Notes: generated by a model not told the origin, from the letters alone. DNA of 64,000 bases from Defluviicoccus sp. (GCA_028821395.1 JAPPGP010000192.1:24608-88607); one strand, 5' to 3'; positions 45,789 to 54,868 are shown, counted from the first letter of the stretch. Numbers and translations are program-made.

Positions 45789-47000
45789 TCACGAAACCCG
45801 GGTGGCCGGCGCGCCGTTGAAGGGGTTTGCCGGATCGCGGCCCATCAATCGGCCCCATTCGGCGAAGAACTCGCGCACCGGCTTGTCGTCCTGGCCGGTG
45901 CCTCCCTCTTCCCGCGCATGAATGCTGTAGGGAATCGCATCGCCCCGCATCACCTTCATCTGCAATTCGGTTCCCCGGTTGTCTTCCGGCAGGTTGCGCC
46001 CGAACGGTCCCCACACATCGTTGTGGTGGCGGATGCGCATGGCGCGGTCCTCCTCCGGCTCGCCCTTGATCCCGAGTCCGCGATATTCGACCAGCGTCTT
46101 GGTCGGGCTCAGCGGGATCAGGGAGTCGATGCGGGCCACGGTGGTCCGGACGTTGATCATGACGTCGGGAAAAAGGTCGACGATGATCCACTCGTCGGGC
46201 TGAAGGCCGGGGAGCGGCCGCATCCGCATTTCGTCCGTCCCGTAGTCGGTTCCGCGCGCGTAGTTGGGCTTGAAGGAGCCGATGCTCAGATGACCGTTGG
46301 GCAGGCAGGTGAATGCGCGATCGAAGAAATCCTTCCGCGTGAGGTTCGTCTTCCGGTTATAGACGTGCATGAACTCGTGGTAGGGCTCGGTATTGGTGAG
46401 CTGCCAGAGCTTCCAGTTCGTGTCGAGGACGCAGCGGTGATAGTGAAACGGCTCGAGCGGTCGTTCGCCCAGCACGCTCTCTAGCGGGGTCAGCGCATCG
46501 CCCAGGAACTCGTCGAGCGGTTCCGCGTCGTCGTCGAGATTGACGAACACCAGGCCCAGCCGGACCTCGGTGCGCACCTCGCGCAGCCCGACTTTCGAAC
46601 GGTCGATTTCGCAAGGTCGGTATGCCTCGTCCCGAGGAATGGCGACGCAGGCCCCGAGATTGTCGTAAACCCATTGATGGAAGACGCAGGTCCAATGCGT
46701 GGCATTGCCCGCGGGCTCGGTGACCACCATCGTGCCCCGGTGCGAACACGCATTGACGAATGTCCTTACCCGACCGTCCTCTCCCCGGGTGACGACAAGC
46801 GGCTGGCCCGCGGCCTGGCAGGTGCGAAAATCGTTGGCATCGGGAACTTCGCCCTCGTGGCAGACGAACTTCCAGATGCCCCCGAAGATCTTCGCCTGTT
46901 CCTCGCGAAACACGGCTTCGTCGGTGTAGATCGAGTTGTCGACGAAGTGGCTATGGGGCAACGCGGGAACCGCCCGCCATTCAGCAAGGTTCCTCGACAT
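45789..47000 (-). CDS. Rieske aromatic-ring-hydroxylating dioxygenase alpha subunit (module 2)
   Basis: 403-residue catalytic subunit. Rieske ligands are Cys85-x-His87 (CSHRG) and Cys105-x2-His108 (CVFHQW). Mononuclear iron ligands are His208 and His212 (EPYHEFMH). It is collinear with the module-1 alpha subunit (same length, same ligand positions), showing duplication or a common source. The ATG at 47000 has a GGGTGAG site. No ferredoxin or reductase gene is nearby. The following beta subunit and TRAP genes form one unit. Confidence 0.92.
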   Translation of the reverse strand: MSRNLAEWRAVPALPHSHFVDNSIYTDEAVFREEQAKIFGGIWKFVCHEGEVPDANDFRTCQAAGQPLVVTRGEDGRVRTFVNACSHRGTMVVTEPAGNATHWTCVFHQWVYDNLGACVAIPRDEAYRPCEIDRSKVGLREVRTEVRLGLVFVNLDDDAEPLDEFLGDALTPLESVLGERPLEPFHYHRCVLDTNWKLWQLTNTEPYHEFMHVYNRKTNLTRKDFFDRAFTCLPNGHLSIGSFKPNYARGTDYGTDEMRMRPLPGLQPDEWIIVDLFPDVMINVRTTVARIDSLIPLSPTKTLVEYRGLGIKGEPEEDRAMRIRHHNDVWGPFGRNLPEDNRGTELQMKVMRGDAIPYSIHAREEGGTGQDDKPVREFFAEWGRLMGRDPANPFNGAPATRVS

Positions 47001-47230
47001 GGCTCACCCTCCAGGCCCCGGCGGGCAACGCGTTGGGGGAGTTCGGAACGAAGCTCGACCGGGGCATGCTCTCACTGCCGGTTCTCAGCGTCAAGCGCAG
47101 GGCCGACGACTGCAAGAACTCGCAACGCCGATCGCCGCCGCCGCCGGTCAGAGTTGCCTTTCGCCGAACCCGGCCAACGCCGTCGTCCGGCGCTCCGACG
47201 CGGAGTTCGAACCCGTCTTTGCCCGCCCGG

Positions 47231-48208
47231 CTAGCGAATCTTGGGCAGGTCCTTGACCTTGCCCGCCTCGATGTCGGCGATCAGGGCGCGGATCTTCTCC
47301 TTGTCGGCGGCGGGTATTTTGGCGTCGAAACCGTGATACGGCGCGAGGCCGAGCACGCCTTCCTTGAAGCCGAACAGATAGTTCCGCGGCTCGATGGAGC
47401 CGTCGATGATCTTTCCGAGCAGCAGATCGATCCCGACATCCATGTTGACCAGCGCCGTCGATACGATGCTCTCGGGCGCCGCCATGTGCGCGTCGAAGAA
47501 CGTCCCGATCGCCATGATCTTGGCTTCCTTGGCGGCGTTGATCGTACCCATCACCGACTCGTTGCCCTGGGCGGTCACCACGTCCGCGCGACGCTCGATC
47601 ATCGACGTGGTGATCTCCTTGGCCTTGGCCACGTCGGTGAACGAGCCGACATAGGCCGACAGCACCTCGATGTCGGGACGAAAGCGCTTGGCGCCGCGTT
47701 CGAACCCGTCGGTGTATTCCTGAATCACCGGGACCGGAATGCCGCCGACGGTGCCGATCACGCCGGTCTTGCTGACCAGCGCCGCGAGCGCGCCGGCGAC
47801 ATAGCCGGAATCGCCGAGCCGCACGTCGAGCGACGCCAGGTTGGGGCCGCCGGAGACCTTGGCCATGGTTACGACGAACCACGTCTTGGCGAAGCGCTTG
47901 TGGATCTTCTTGGCCGGTTCGGCGAACTGGAAGCCGTGGCCGATGACCACGTCGTACCCCGCCCGCGCGTAGTTGAGCAGCGCCTCCTCCATTCCGGCGA
48001 AGGGGGTGTTTTCCTGCATGGACACGTCGAGCTTGTATTTCTTCTTGGCAAGCTCGATGCCCTTGTTGGCGGCGGAGTTGAAAGTGCCGTCGGTGATCGG
48101 CCCGGGCAGCACGAGAGCCACGCGCAGCGGCTTGTCCTGGGCATCGACCGCGACCGGCGCGAGCAGCAGGAGCGCCGCGCAGGCAAGAATCGAACGTCCA
48201 AAGGCCAT
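47231..48208 (-). CDS. BMP family ABC transporter substrate-binding protein (PnrA/YufN-like)
   Basis: 325-residue periplasmic (Med/BMP-type) binding protein. Signal peptide MAFGRSILACAALLLLAPVAVDA, then LRVALVLPGPITDGTFNSAANKGIELAKKKY, VVIGHGFQFAEPA and VSKTGVIGTVGGIPVPVIQEYTDGFERGAK, all typical. Known members bind purine nucleosides. The ATG at 48208 has a GGGGAGGA site. It is the last gene of the run that starts with HyuB at 54625. A different base or ureide ligand is possible given the hydrolase genes upstream. Confidence 0.9.
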   Translation of the reverse strand: MAFGRSILACAALLLLAPVAVDAQDKPLRVALVLPGPITDGTFNSAANKGIELAKKKYKLDVSMQENTPFAGMEEALLNYARAGYDVVIGHGFQFAEPAKKIHKRFAKTWFVVTMAKVSGGPNLASLDVRLGDSGYVAGALAALVSKTGVIGTVGGIPVPVIQEYTDGFERGAKRFRPDIEVLSAYVGSFTDVAKAKEITTSMIERRADVVTAQGNESVMGTINAAKEAKIMAIGTFFDAHMAAPESIVSTALVNMDVGIDLLLGKIIDGSIEPRNYLFGFKEGVLGLAPYHGFDAKIPAADKEKIRALIADIEAGKVKDLPKIR

Positions 48209-48301
48209 GATTTTGTCCTCCCCGATCGAGCTTCGTTTGGTTATCGAATTCACTATCCCGCGTCCTTTGTTGGCTTGCAACGGGCGATCGCTTCGCCAGA
48301 C

Positions 48302-49237
48302 TCAGCGCCGCCGCCCGCCAAAGAACGGGATGCCCAGCGCCGCGGGCATCCGCGCGCGGCCGGCGAACAGGATCAGGAACCCCACCGCGAGGACATAGGG
48401 CAGCATCACGAAGAACTGGTAGGGAATGTCCGGGTTGAGCACCTGAAGCCTGATCTGCGCGGCATCGACGAGGCCGAAGAACAGCGCCGCCAACATGGCG
48501 CCCAGCGGGTTCCAGCGGCCGAAGACGACGCACGCAATGGCGATGAAGCCGCGGCCCGACACCATGTTCTCGACGAAACCGCCGACCTGGCCGATCGAGA
48601 GATAGGCGCCGCCGATGCCCGCCATGACGCCGCCGAAGATGGTGCAGGCATAGCGGGTCCGGGCGACGTGCACGCCGACGGCGTCGGCGGCCGCCGGGCT
48701 CTCCCCTATCGCGCGGATCTCGAGACCCGGTGCGGTGCGGTAGAGAAACCAGCACAGCGCGAGCGCGGCGCCGATGCCGGTATAGACCAGCGCATGATGG
48801 CCGAACAGAGCCGGGCCGACGAAGTCCAGCCTGCCCAGCATGCCGAGATCGAGCCTGTCGAAGGTCGGCGCATCGGGCGGCCGGTCGGCGGCGCCGAGGG
48901 TGAGGCGGTAGGCGAAGCCGGAGAGCCCGAGACCGAGCACCACCAGCGCGATTCCGGCCACGATCTGGTCGACCCGCAAGCTGACGCAAAAGACCGCGTG
49001 AAGCAGCCCGAACAGGGCGCCCCCGGCCATAGCCGCCAGCAGCCCGATCCATGGAGATCCGGACTCCACGGCCCCGTAGAAGCCGAGGAAGGCGCCCACC
49101 AGCATGGTTCCCTCGATGCCGACATTGAGGACCCCCGAACGCTGGGCGAGGGTCTCGCCGATTGCGGCGAACAGGATGGGGGTTGCGAGCCGCAACGCGC
49201 CGCCGAGCAATCCCGTCCAGAACACCAGATCCCACAT
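48302..49237 (-). CDS. BMP-type ABC transporter permease (YufQ-like)
   Basis: 311-residue inner-membrane permease. Segments LRLATPILFAAIGETLAQRSGVLNVGIEGTMLVGAFLGFYGA and SGRGFIAIACVVFGRWNPLGAMLAALFFGLVDAAQI are hallmarks of the RbsC-like nucleoside-type permeases. The ATG at 49237 overlaps the stop of the first permease by one base (TGATG). The frame upstream of the ATG is a shadow. Confidence 0.9.
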   Translation of the reverse strand: MWDLVFWTGLLGGALRLATPILFAAIGETLAQRSGVLNVGIEGTMLVGAFLGFYGAVESGSPWIGLLAAMAGGALFGLLHAVFCVSLRVDQIVAGIALVVLGLGLSGFAYRLTLGAADRPPDAPTFDRLDLGMLGRLDFVGPALFGHHALVYTGIGAALALCWFLYRTAPGLEIRAIGESPAAADAVGVHVARTRYACTIFGGVMAGIGGAYLSIGQVGGFVENMVSGRGFIAIACVVFGRWNPLGAMLAALFFGLVDAAQIRLQVLNPDIPYQFFVMLPYVLAVGFLILFAGRARMPAALGIPFFGGRRR

Positions 49238-50301
49238 CACCCTGCCGCCGTGGATGCCGAACCCGGACGGAGCCGCCCATAGACCAGGAAGGCGAGGATG
49301 ACGACGCCTTCGATCACCCAGACTATGGGGAGCGGGACCGCCGCTTCGCGCTGCATGGCGCCCGAGCCGACATGGAGGACGCCGAACAGCACCGCCATCG
49401 CCGGCACCAGCAACGGGTTGAGCCGCGCGAGCAGCCCGACGGCGATCGCGGTGATCCCGAACCCAGGGGCGAAATTCTCCTGCAGGCGATGGTGCAGCCC
49501 GGCGATCTCGACCGCGCCGGCGAGCCCGGCCATGGCGCCCGAGAGCGCCATGGCGAGGGTCAGCACGCGGCGGTCGTCGATGCCCCCGTAGCGCGCAGCG
49601 GCCGGGTTGCTGCCCACCGCGTGGAGGCTGTAGCCGAACGCCGTCAACCGCTTGAGCCCCCAGAACAGGGCGGTCAGCAGGACCGCGAGGATCAGCCCCG
49701 CATGGACCCGCGATCCGTCGATCAGGATGTCGAAGACGACGCTGTCGGGAACCCGCTCCGACTGCGGCATGATCCGCATGGCTTCCTGCAGCGGCCCGCG
49801 CACGAGGTGGCCGAGGAGCTGGATCGCGACATAGTTGAGCATGATCGTGGTGATGATTTCGCTGGCGTTGTAGCGAGCCCGGAGCCACCCGGCGAAGCCG
49901 CCGAACAGGCCGCCGGCAACGAACCCGGCGATCAGGAAGAGCGGGGCGAGCAGCCATCCCGCGAGATCGGGAAGCGCGGTCGCCAGCCACACCGCGGCGA
50001 TCGCGCCGACGATGATCTGGCCGTCGGCGCCGATATTGAAGGCATTGACGCGAAACGCGACGACGATGCCGAGCCCGGCGATGGTGAACGGGATGGCTCG
50101 GACCAGCACCTCGAGCAGGCCGTCCGCCGACCCCAGCGCATGCGCCGCCATGACCGAGAACGCATGCCAGGGGTCGACGCCGGAAGCGGCGATGAAGGCG
50201 GCGGCAACCGCGATGGCGATTGTCGCGACGCCGCCGACGCCGGCGAGCGCGGCGAGCCCGCGTGGCAGGCGGAAGCTGGCGGTCACCGCCCCGCCATCCA
50301 C
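49237..50301 (-). CDS. BMP-type ABC transporter permease (YufP-like)
   Basis: 354-residue inner-membrane permease with about ten segments. The family parts are DGLLEVLVRAIPFTIAGLGIVVAFRVNAFNIGADGQIIVGAIAAVWLA and the C-terminal FGITAIAVGLLARLNPLLVPAMAVLFGVLHVG. Two starts are possible: the ATG at 50301 (19-bp overlap with the ATPase gene) or a GTG at 50286 (4-nt GTGA overlap); I list the longer form. Confidence 0.9.
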   Translation of the reverse strand: MDGGAVTASFRLPRGLAALAGVGGVATIAIAVAAAFIAASGVDPWHAFSVMAAHALGSADGLLEVLVRAIPFTIAGLGIVVAFRVNAFNIGADGQIIVGAIAAVWLATALPDLAGWLLAPLFLIAGFVAGGLFGGFAGWLRARYNASEIITTIMLNYVAIQLLGHLVRGPLQEAMRIMPQSERVPDSVVFDILIDGSRVHAGLILAVLLTALFWGLKRLTAFGYSLHAVGSNPAAARYGGIDDRRVLTLAMALSGAMAGLAGAVEIAGLHHRLQENFAPGFGITAIAVGLLARLNPLLVPAMAVLFGVLHVGSGAMQREAAVPLPIVWVIEGVVILAFLVYGRLRPGSASTAAG

Positions 50302-51806
50302 GCCCCGACCTGTTGCAGATCCGCCTGTTCCAGGGCGACGGGGCCGCGTATCCGACCGCCCGCGATGACCATGATGCGATCCGAGAGCTCCCAGATCTCC
50401 GACAGGTCGGAGGACACCAGAAGAATGCCGGTGCCCGCCCGGCGCTGCTCCAGCAGAGCCGCGCGGACGAACGCGATGGTGCGCACGTCGAGCCCGCGCG
50501 TCGGGTGGGAAGCGACCAGAGTCCTGGGGGAGAGGGCGAGCTCGCGGGCGAGGACGAGCTTCTGCTGGTTGCCTCCCGACAGCGCATCGATTCGGATCGC
50601 GGGTCCCGGAGCGCGAACGTCGAACTCGGCAATCAGGCCGGCGAGCATGCGGCGTGCGCGGCCGTGGCGCAGCGCGCCCCAGCGGTTGAACATCCGGGCG
50701 AAGAAATGCGACAGGAGGAAGTTGCGTTCGAGCGACAGGCCGGGAAGGATGCCATGGGCGTGCCGGTCCGCCGGCACATGGCGCATGCCGCCGAGCCGCC
50801 GGTGCCGGACGCTCATGCGCTCGGCCGGCGTCTCGCCGTCGATCAGGATCCGGCCCGCCGCCGCGGGACAGAGTCCGGTGAGCGACTCGACGAGCTCTTT
50901 CTGGCCGTTGCCATCGACCCCGGCGAGACCGAGGATCTCGCCCCCGTGCAGCTCGAAGCTCGCGCGATCCACGGCAAGCCTGCCGCCGCGCCCGGGGACG
51001 GTAAGCCCGCGCACGGAAAGCACCGGCCGGCCGCCGGCGGCGGGGGACGGGCGGCCCGGCATCGCGATGTCTTCGCCCACCATCAGGCGGACGAGGTCGT
51101 CCCTGGCGACGTCGCCGATCTCCCGCTCGGCGACCGCCCGTCCGCCACGCATCACCGCGACACGCCCGCAGACGGCGAATATGTCGTCCAGCTTGTGGCT
51201 GATCAGGATCACCGAGGCACCGCGCCCCGCCAGAGCCCGGACGGTTTCGAACAGCCTGTCGGCCTCGGCCGACGACAGCACGGCGGTCGGTTCGTCGAGG
51301 ATCAGGATGCGGGCGTCGCGGTAAAGCGCCTTGACGATCTCGACGCGCTGCTGCGCGCTGATGTCGAGGGTGCCGACGACGGCATCGGGATCGAGCGGCA
51401 GCGCGTATCGCTCGGCAAGCCGGCTCACCTGCCGCGCCAGCGACTTGACCGGCAGCCGCAAGCGGAACAGCCGGCGCTCCCCCAGGATGACGTTCTCCGC
51501 CACCGTCAGCGTGGGGACCAGGAGAAAGTGCTGATGCACCATGCCGATACCCAGGCCGATCGCGTCGCGTGGCGACCGGATGTGGACGATCTTACCGTCG
51601 ATGCGAATGCTGCCCGCGTCGGGCGTGGTCAGCCCGGACACGATGTTCATCAGGGTCGACTTGCCGGCTCCGTTCTCGCCCAGCAGCCCCAGAACCTCGC
51701 CACGGCGGAGCCGCAGGCTCACCTCTTCGTTGGCCAGCACGCCCGGGTAGGACTTGGTTATGCCCCGGAGCTCGAGGACCGGCTCGCTGTCGGGGCCGGC
51801 GCTCAA
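50283..51806 (-). CDS. BMP-type ABC transporter ATPase with two nucleotide-binding domains (YufO/RbsA-like)
   Basis: About 507-residue cytoplasmic ATPase. Domain 1 has Walker A GENGAGKST, the signature-like LDISAQQRVEIVKAL and Walker B ILILDEPTAVLS. Domain 2 has a degenerate P-loop (GVDGNGQKEL), the signature LSGGNQQKLVLAREL and SHPTRGLD in the Walker B place, as usual in this family. The most likely start is a TTG at 51806 forming a TTGA overlap with the preceding hydrolase gene; the frame upstream to 51980 is a shadow. Confidence 0.88.
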   Translation of the reverse strand: MSAGPDSEPVLELRGITKSYPGVLANEEVSLRLRRGEVLGLLGENGAGKSTLMNIVSGLTTPDAGSIRIDGKIVHIRSPRDAIGLGIGMVHQHFLLVPTLTVAENVILGERRLFRLRLPVKSLARQVSRLAERYALPLDPDAVVGTLDISAQQRVEIVKALYRDARILILDEPTAVLSSAEADRLFETVRALAGRGASVILISHKLDDIFAVCGRVAVMRGGRAVAEREIGDVARDDLVRLMVGEDIAMPGRPSPAAGGRPVLSVRGLTVPGRGGRLAVDRASFELHGGEILGLAGVDGNGQKELVESLTGLCPAAAGRILIDGETPAERMSVRHRRLGGMRHVPADRHAHGILPGLSLERNFLLSHFFARMFNRWGALRHGRARRMLAGLIAEFDVRAPGPAIRIDALSGGNQQKLVLARELALSPRTLVASHPTRGLDVRTIAFVRAALLEQRRAGTGILLVSSDLSEIWELSDRIMVIAGGRIRGPVALEQADLQQVGAWMAGR

Positions 51807-52489
51807 CGCCGGCCGGCCCCGAACGCGTCCGCGAACGCGGCGCTGGTGGAGACCCAGCCGATGAAGGTCTCGACATTGAACACCGTCGCCGCCTGCAGGT
51901 AGCCGGGCCCCGCCGGCATCGTGGCATCCTCCAGCATGATTCCGAAGAACTCGCGCGACAGCCCGTCGCGGAGCGTCCACTCGACGCCCACATTGCTGGC
52001 GATCCCCACCACCACGATGCCGCGGATGCCGCGCGCGTTCAGCATCATCTGCAGCTCGGTCCCGGCGAAGCAGCTCGGCCGCGTCTTGTCGACCACGACG
52101 TCGCCCGGCTTCGGCGTCAGCGCATCGACGATGTCATGGTCCCAGCTCCCCCGGATCAGCAGGGTGCCTTCGAGCTCCGGGCGCTCCCGCATCAGCCGGA
52201 GCGCGTGGGACTTGACCCGCCAGGGCGAGCCGGCCGCGGCGGCGTGAAGCTCGGCATCGAAGCCGTTGCGGAAATAGAACACCGGCAGCCCGGCCGCGCG
52301 CGCGGCCTCGAGCGTGGTGTCGACGGCGTCCACTACGGCCCCGGCGCCCGCAATGTCGAACCCGGCCTTGTCGAGATAGCCGCCCGGCGACACGAAGGCG
52401 TTCTGCATGTCGTTCACGATGACCGCGCTGGTGTCGAGCCCGAGCTCGATCGGCCCGGGCCGTGCCTCGAGGCGGACGGTCGCGGTCAT
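51803..52489 (-). CDS. Isochorismatase-fold protein with Gly in place of the catalytic Cys
   Basis: 228-residue cysteine-hydrolase/isochorismatase-superfamily protein. The Asp of the usual triad is in SAVIVNDMQNAF (Asp27) and the Lys in VVVDKTRPSCF. The nucleophile position in GIASNVGVEWT is Gly168 (codon GGC at 51986-51988) where amidases have Cys (GIATNVCVEST). The same Gly replacement is known in true isochorismatases, which work without Cys. So amide hydrolysis of the nicotinamidase or N-carbamoylsarcosine amidase kind is doubtful. The gene lies between the zinc-ribbon gene and the ABC ATPase. Confidence 0.87.
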   Translation of the reverse strand: MTATVRLEARPGPIELGLDTSAVIVNDMQNAFVSPGGYLDKAGFDIAGAGAVVDAVDTTLEAARAAGLPVFYFRNGFDAELHAAAAGSPWRVKSHALRLMRERPELEGTLLIRGSWDHDIVDALTPKPGDVVVDKTRPSCFAGTELQMMLNARGIRGIVVVGIASNVGVEWTLRDGLSREFFGIMLEDATMPAGPGYLQAATVFNVETFIGWVSTSAAFADAFGAGRR

Positions 52490-52532
52490 GGCATCGCCTG
52501 CCTGCGCCCGACAGGGTGCATGTGGGTCTCCC

Positions 52533-52802
52533 TCACTCGTATATCACGTCGTCCAGGAACGGATCGCCCGCGAGCGCCGTCTCGCAATCCAGCAACGCGC
52601 CGCAGCCCGGGCAGCAGAAGCGGCGCAGCAGCACCTCCGGCCCGGCGCTGTATACCGCGCCCCCGGCACCGCGCATCGGCGCCTCGTCGAGCGCCGCCGC
52701 CGGCTTCCAGGGCGTCCCCGCTTGTGCGATCGCGCGCCCGCAGAAGCGGCAGCAGATCATGCCCCGGCTGCGCTCCAGCGCCTCGGAGACCCGGGTCCTC
52801 AT
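52533..52802 (-). CDS. Small zinc-ribbon protein, acetone carboxylase gamma-like
   Basis: 89-residue protein with two CxxC knuckles (MICCRFCGRAI at about 15-25 and FCCPGCGALLDCE at about 63-75) and a C-terminal DPFLDDVIYE. The arrangement resembles the zinc-binding gamma subunits that accompany HyuA/HyuB-type acetone and acetophenone carboxylases. The ATG at 52802 overlaps the HyuB stop (ATGA). In-frame sequence further upstream is a shadow of HyuB. The assignment rests on motif and context; a generic metal-binding partner of HyuB is the cautious reading. Confidence 0.72.
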   Translation of the reverse strand: MRTRVSEALERSRGMICCRFCGRAIAQAGTPWKPAAALDEAPMRGAGGAVYSAGPEVLLRRFCCPGCGALLDCETALAGDPFLDDVIYE

Positions 52803-54625
52803 CCGGCGGCCGCCCGGCCGATGCGCCCGGCCATCAGCGCGCGGCGCCTGGCAGCCGTGGCGGCAAGATCGACCGCCGGCCGGCCGGTCTCGAACACCAC
52901 GCCGTAGACGTCGCGTGCCGCCTCCATCGACACCACGCCTTCCTCGCAATCCGTGAGCACCGCCTGCGGGTCGCGCGCCAGCGGATCGCCGTACCCGCCG
53001 GCGCCGTTCCAGCGCAGGTAGAAGACATCCTCTCCCATCACCGGATAGACGCCCCAGCTCACGGTCTCGGGCTCGCCAGCCATCTCGGCCACGCTTTGGG
53101 CGAAGGCCGCCCGTCCGTCGCCCGGCGCGGCGCCGTTGCGCACCCATTGGTAGCGGTTGGGCGCGCCCGGATAGCCCCCGGACAGGCCGTCGCTCATCGG
53201 AAACTGCACACCCTTGCCGGTGATGACGCAGTGCAGGCCGCCATCGGGCGCATCGTGGGGCGTGAGCGCGAACTCCATTCCGGTGCCGCCACGGTGCTTG
53301 CCGGGACCGCCCGAATCCGTCACCCGCCTGCGGAACAGGTAGCGCAGCGGGAGCGTGCTCTCCAGCGTCTCCACATTGGCCATGCGGGAGATCGGGTTGG
53401 GCATTTCGCCGCCGACGTCGACGCCGTCGCCTATGTTTCGCCCGCCTCCCGACCCGGCGAATGTCTCGGTCAGCGTGCCGATCGAGTCCTGCCCGTACTG
53501 ATTGCGGCCGAACAGGAAGACCGCGAAGTGATTGGCGTGCCAGACCGCGGTAGCCTGTTCGGCGTAGGCATCGCTTGCGTCGAGCATCTTGCCGATGGTC
53601 GCGCAGGCCGCGTTGTTCACCGACTGGATGGCGCCCACCGTGGCCACCGAGACCGGCGCCGGCCGGGTGCAGTTCACGATCGTGCCCTCCGGAGCGATCA
53701 TCCTGATCGGGCGGATGACCCCCTCGTTCCAGGTGATGTCGAAGCACAGGAGAGGAAACAGCGGTGCGAACAGGCCGCCGAGCGAGGCCCATCTGGTGCA
53801 GTTGACCGCGACCGGCGCCTGCGGGCTCGATCCGGAGAAGTCGAACTCCAGCTCGTCGTCGCGCTTGGTCATCTTGAGCGCGACCCGGTAGACGTCGTCC
53901 TTCACGCTGAGATATTGCCGTGAATGCCACTCCCCGTCGGGCAGGTCGCGGAGCCGCCGGCGCAGCAGGTCTTCGGACTGCTGGATCAGGGTGCGACAGG
54001 CCGTGTCGACGGTCTCGTAGCCGTACTTGTCGATCAGCGCCAGCATGCGCTCCCTGGCGACGTTGTTGCAGGCGATCATCGAGGCGATGTCGAGTGCCAC
54101 CATCTCGGGCGAGCGCACCATGTTGAGCAGGGTATCGAGCACGTCCCGGATCACGGTCCCGCCGCTCACCAGCCTGATGCCGGGCGAGGAATAGCCCTCG
54201 GTGAAGATGTCCCGGGAATCGGGGCAGAAGCCGCCGGGGTTGGTCGCGCCGATGTCGTAGACATGGACGAAACACGCGCTCCAGGCGACGAGCTCGCCGC
54301 GATGGTGGATGGGGGCTACGAGATAGACGTCGGAGGTGTGGAGCGCCGCCGTGTAGGGATCGTTCAGGAGGTAGATGTCGCCGTCCCCGATATCGTCCCC
54401 GAAGCGGCGGATGATCGCCTTGCAGGCCTCGGCCGCGCTGGTCAGGTGATGCAGGAACCCGACCCCGCCCATCAGCAGCGACCCGTCGGCGCGGTAGAGC
54501 GAAGCCATGAGGTCGTGGCCCTCATTGGTGATCGCGGTGCCCGACACGTGCTTCAGCGTGATCACCGCCTCGTCGACGACGCGGAACAGGCGATGGCGGA
54601 TGATCGAGAAGGTGATCGGATCCAT
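52799..54625 (-). CDS. Hydantoinase B/oxoprolinase family protein (HyuB)
   Basis: 608-residue HyuB-family subunit. N-terminal DPITFSIIRHRLFRVVDEAVITLKHVSGTAITNEGHDLMASLY, VYLVAPIHHRGELVAWSACFVHVYDIGA, ISRMANVETLESTLPLRYLFRRR and GPGKHRGGTGMEF are all standard. HyuB works with ATP-dependent HyuA to open hydantoins or 5-oxoproline, or with carboxylase partners to activate ketones. HyuA is absent from the window, although the region upstream to 54868 is intergenic. It is the first gene of a seven-gene unit with the zinc-ribbon protein, Cys-less hydrolase and BMP importer. Confidence 0.92.
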   Translation of the reverse strand: MDPITFSIIRHRLFRVVDEAVITLKHVSGTAITNEGHDLMASLYRADGSLLMGGVGFLHHLTSAAEACKAIIRRFGDDIGDGDIYLLNDPYTAALHTSDVYLVAPIHHRGELVAWSACFVHVYDIGATNPGGFCPDSRDIFTEGYSSPGIRLVSGGTVIRDVLDTLLNMVRSPEMVALDIASMIACNNVARERMLALIDKYGYETVDTACRTLIQQSEDLLRRRLRDLPDGEWHSRQYLSVKDDVYRVALKMTKRDDELEFDFSGSSPQAPVAVNCTRWASLGGLFAPLFPLLCFDITWNEGVIRPIRMIAPEGTIVNCTRPAPVSVATVGAIQSVNNAACATIGKMLDASDAYAEQATAVWHANHFAVFLFGRNQYGQDSIGTLTETFAGSGGGRNIGDGVDVGGEMPNPISRMANVETLESTLPLRYLFRRRVTDSGGPGKHRGGTGMEFALTPHDAPDGGLHCVITGKGVQFPMSDGLSGGYPGAPNRYQWVRNGAAPGDGRAAFAQSVAEMAGEPETVSWGVYPVMGEDVFYLRWNGAGGYGDPLARDPQAVLTDCEEGVVSMEAARDVYGVVFETGRPAVDLAATAARRRALMAGRIGRAAAG

Positions 54626-54868
54626 GCGTCTCGTGCACTCCCCATTGCGCGATCAAGCGTGCCACCTTCACCTCGCCGGTGTCGATACCCGGTCTCGCGG
54701 GACCGGCGGCGGCGTCTGGAGCAAGACCCCCGCGATCGACCTCACGGTTATCCACTCTCCAGGGGTATGATCGACGCGAACCCGAAGCCTGTCCGGGAAA
54801 GGTCAGGTTGAATCCGCGTTGGTGTGACGCAACCTTCCCGGCAACGCTTGAGACATCGGAGGCGCGCG

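Noticed and set aside
47001..47230. Possible small gene between the dioxygenase alpha gene and the BMP run
   Set aside because: Only the edges of shadow frames cross it; it is better read as the upstream region of the dioxygenase module.
48302..50632. 776-codon frame suggesting a double-length BMP permease
   Set aside because: The N-terminal part is an Arg-rich shadow of the other permease and ATPase genes; the true permease starts at 49237.
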